DNA of 64,000 bases from Clostridium neonatale (GTDB taxonomy: Bacteria; Bacillota; Clostridia; Clostridiales; Clostridiaceae). Positions 62,605 through 64,000 of the stretch are shown one piece after another. The position numbers were made by a program, and so were the translations under genes. The notes under the pieces were generated by a model. That model was not told the origin of the DNA. It saw only the letters and a program-made list of their open reading frames with translations, and searched no databases. The stretch lies in the NCBI RefSeq assembly GCF_001458595.1, contig NZ_LN890328.1, positions 2,177,811 through 2,241,810 on the forward strand, given 5' to 3'. The stretch's first letter is position 1; the number at the start of each line of letters is the position of its first letter.

Positions 62605-63189
62605 TCAAAGCTTAATTTCATTTATAAACTGAATCTTAACCATCTCCTTTATAAATTTATTTCTAAAATTTCTTTTCAACCTTAATGCAAATGCTTTTTC
62701 ACTTAAACTTTATAGATCACTCAAATATCTCTTTCAAACTCTATAATCGTTGCATCAATTATGGTAATTCATGCTTTATTGTTTAAGCTTAAATAAACAT
62801 TGGTTTCACCTCCTTACTATGTTCTAAATCTTAATTTCAACTAACCTTTGCATTGGAATCATCTCCTTATATTTTATCACCTAATCAAAATCATGTTCTT
62901 AAATAAATTTTGCTCTCACTCCTTACTACGTTTTAAATCTTAGTTTCAACTAACCTTTGCATTGGAATCATCTCCCTATATTTTGTCACCTAATCAAAAT
63001 TATGTTCTTAAATAAATTTTGCTCTCACTCCTTACTACGTTTTAAATCTTAGTTTCAACTAACCTTTGCATTGGAATCATCTCCCTATATTTTGTCGCCT
63101 AATCAAAATTATGTTCTTAAATAAATTTTGCTCTCACTCCTTACCATGTTTTAAATCTTAGTTTCAACTAACCTTTGCATTGGAATCAT
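62605..63189 (-). other. Cluster of SD-preceded mini-ORFs
   Basis: On the minus strand each 109-bp unit has GGAG, then nine bases, then ATG and a nine-codon ORF. It reads MQRLVETKI at 63151-63180, 63042-63071 and 62933-62962, and MQRLVEIKI at 62824-62853. A three-codon ORF (MFI) with the excellent SD AAGGAGGTGAAACC follows the last copy. A divergent relative, MVKIQFINEIKL (62605-62643), is preceded by AAAGGAG with zero spacing. The C-terminal Glu-x-Lys-Ile/Leu then stop is shared by all five. A more decayed copy lies near 62750. Whether any is translated is unknown; duplication of a decayed gene start is the null explanation. Confidence 0.35.
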
Positions 63190-63193
63190 CTCC
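62814..63193. repeat. 109-bp tandem repeat, four copies
   Basis: Plus-strand units start at about 62814, 62923, 63032 and 63141 with an exact 109-bp period; the last is partial. Each contains TTTCAACTAACCTTTGCATT followed by GGAATCATCTCC. The first copy has a few more differences (ATTTCAAC, CTCCTTATATTTT). The period is not a multiple of three. The surrounding 1.1-kb gap between mutS2 and maa has no other gene; it also holds a terminator at 62471-62515 and divergent repeat-like sequence at 62600-62760. Confidence 0.92.
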
Positions 63194-63333
63194 TAAATTA
63201 ATTCTGAAAATTTTGAATATTGTTTTTATTGATTAAATTATATCTCTATCTTGTGGGAAAATATAGTCTATTTTTCAATTTTTATTTATGATATAATAAG
63301 AGAGTTGGGGTATATTTACTTTTATAAATTATG

Positions 63334-63362
63334 TTAACGTTTAATAAAATTTGCTGTATAAT
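63334..63362 (+). promoter_or_regulatory. Promoter of the acetyltransferase gene
   Basis: TTAACG (63334-63339) and TATAAT (63357-63362) are 17 bp apart, about 40 bases before the start codon. The -35 lies in TGTTAACGTTTAATA, which only loosely resembles a catabolite-control (cre) site. Confidence 0.55.
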
Positions 63363-63403
63363 GTAATTAAAACTAATTACTATATTATACAGGAGATTAT
63401 ATT

Positions 63404-63994
63404 ATGAATATTAGAGAAAAAATGAGAAAAGGAATGCTTTATACAGATATGTATGAGGGGTTACCAGATGAACGTTTAAGAGGAAAAGAACTTATATATG
63501 ATTATAATAACACACGCCCTAGCGAGCAAAAGAAACGTGGTGAAATATTAAAAAAACTTTTTGGAAGTGTTGGAAAGGAGCCTTTTATTGAGACACCATT
63601 GCATGTTGCATATGGCAGTAATATACATATTGGTGACTACTTCTATGCTAATTTTAATTTAGTTATTGTTGATGATATAGAAGTCTATATAGGAAATAAT
63701 GTTATGATAGCTCCAAATGTAACTATCTCTGTAACTGGACATCCTATACATCCTTCTCAAAGAAAAGACGGAGCACAATTTTCTATACCAGTTAAAATTG
63801 AAGATAATGTATGGATTGGTTCAGGTGTTATCATTCTTCCTGGAGTAACAATTGGAAAGAATTCTGTTGTTGGTGCTGGAAGTATAGTTACAAAAAGCAT
63901 CCCTGAAAATGTAGTTGCAGTTGGCAATCCCTGCAGAGTTTTAAGAGAAATAACTGAAAAAGATAAAGAAACCTTTTCTGATATAGATAATTAA
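63404..63994 (+). CDS. maa: Maltose O-acetyltransferase-type hexapeptide transferase
   Basis: The 196-residue acetyltransferase has the N-terminal Mac domain (REKMRKGMLYTDMYEGLPDE, about 4-55) and a left-handed beta-helix of hexapeptide repeats (IHIGDYF, VYIGNNVMIAPNVTI, NVWIGSGVIILPGVTIGKNS, VVGAGSIVTKSIPENVVAVG). The catalytic His lies in TGHPIHPSQR. It acetylates sugars such as maltose, glucose or related glycosides with acetyl-CoA, acting as a trimer. Complete; it ends six bases before the window edge. SD CAGGAGATTATATT. It may instead be a galactoside or polysaccharide O-acetyltransferase. Confidence 0.88.
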   Translation: MNIREKMRKGMLYTDMYEGLPDERLRGKELIYDYNNTRPSEQKKRGEILKKLFGSVGKEPFIETPLHVAYGSNIHIGDYFYANFNLVIVDDIEVYIGNNVMIAPNVTISVTGHPIHPSQRKDGAQFSIPVKIEDNVWIGSGVIILPGVTIGKNSVVGAGSIVTKSIPENVVAVGNPCRVLREITEKDKETFSDIDN

Positions 63995-64000
63995 TGGTTG

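Noticed and set aside
63331..63346. Catabolite-control (cre) site at the maa promoter
   Set aside because: TGTTAACGTTTAAT differs from the consensus at about three conserved positions.

Overview
The window is AT-rich DNA with strong purine-rich ribosome binding sites. Its gene set is typical of a Clostridium (sensu stricto) or close relative: phosphoglucomutase PgcA, ribosomal protein L25/Ctc, SbcCD, MutS2, a small alarmone synthetase, choline-binding-type wall repeats and several multidrug exporters. No tRNA, rRNA or prophage was recognised. Species assignment is inference.

Layout. 1-170: the start of an IS1182-type transposase cut by the window edge. 289-7079: a minus-strand wall/surface polysaccharide cluster (GT26 transferase, MurJ-type flippase, two glycosyltransferases, O-antigen-ligase-like polymerase) followed by fchA. 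7170-16133: a TPR protein, a structured non-coding RNA of unassigned family, pgcA, rplY/ctc and sbcDC. 16208-16447: a highly palindromic MITE-like element. 16791-24120: a GT39 membrane glycosyltransferase, a replisome-organizer-like protein, a MerR-controlled MATE pump, a PTS-IIB-like protein and a glycerol-1-phosphate dehydrogenase homologue.

24561-35618 is a complete type I-B CRISPR-Cas locus read on the minus strand: cas6-cas8b(+internal cas11b)-cas7-cas5-cas3-cas4-cas1-cas2, then a leader and a 26-repeat array. A second array of 15 repeats with a related leader lies about 26 kb away (52284-53227). Upstream of cas6 there is a third full leader driving a single perfect repeat, a 42-nt spacer-sized stretch and an intrinsic terminator, so it looks like a stand-alone crRNA-like small RNA gene. 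All three leaders share the same internal geometry.

35692-41611: an iron/phosphonate-type ABC importer operon ending in an MBL-fold/beta-CASP-like protein, with a divergent LysR regulator. 41706-48325: an RND pump with its adaptor, divergent from a DesK/NarL-type two-component system. 48711-50614: a DHA2 drug exporter with a MarR regulator and paired operators. 50846-59686: acetyltransferases, an HD phosphohydrolase, array 2, a secreted wall-binding protein, a ppGpp synthetase, an amino acid permease, a DUF523 protein and a DUF4026-like protein. 59915-63994: mutS2, a 109-bp tandem repeat (four copies) carrying SD-preceded mini-ORFs and ending at a terminator, and a maltose O-acetyltransferase-type gene.

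The most unusual items are the one-repeat CRISPR RNA gene, the conserved inverted motif pair in all three leaders, and the repeated mini-ORF cassette between mutS2 and maa.
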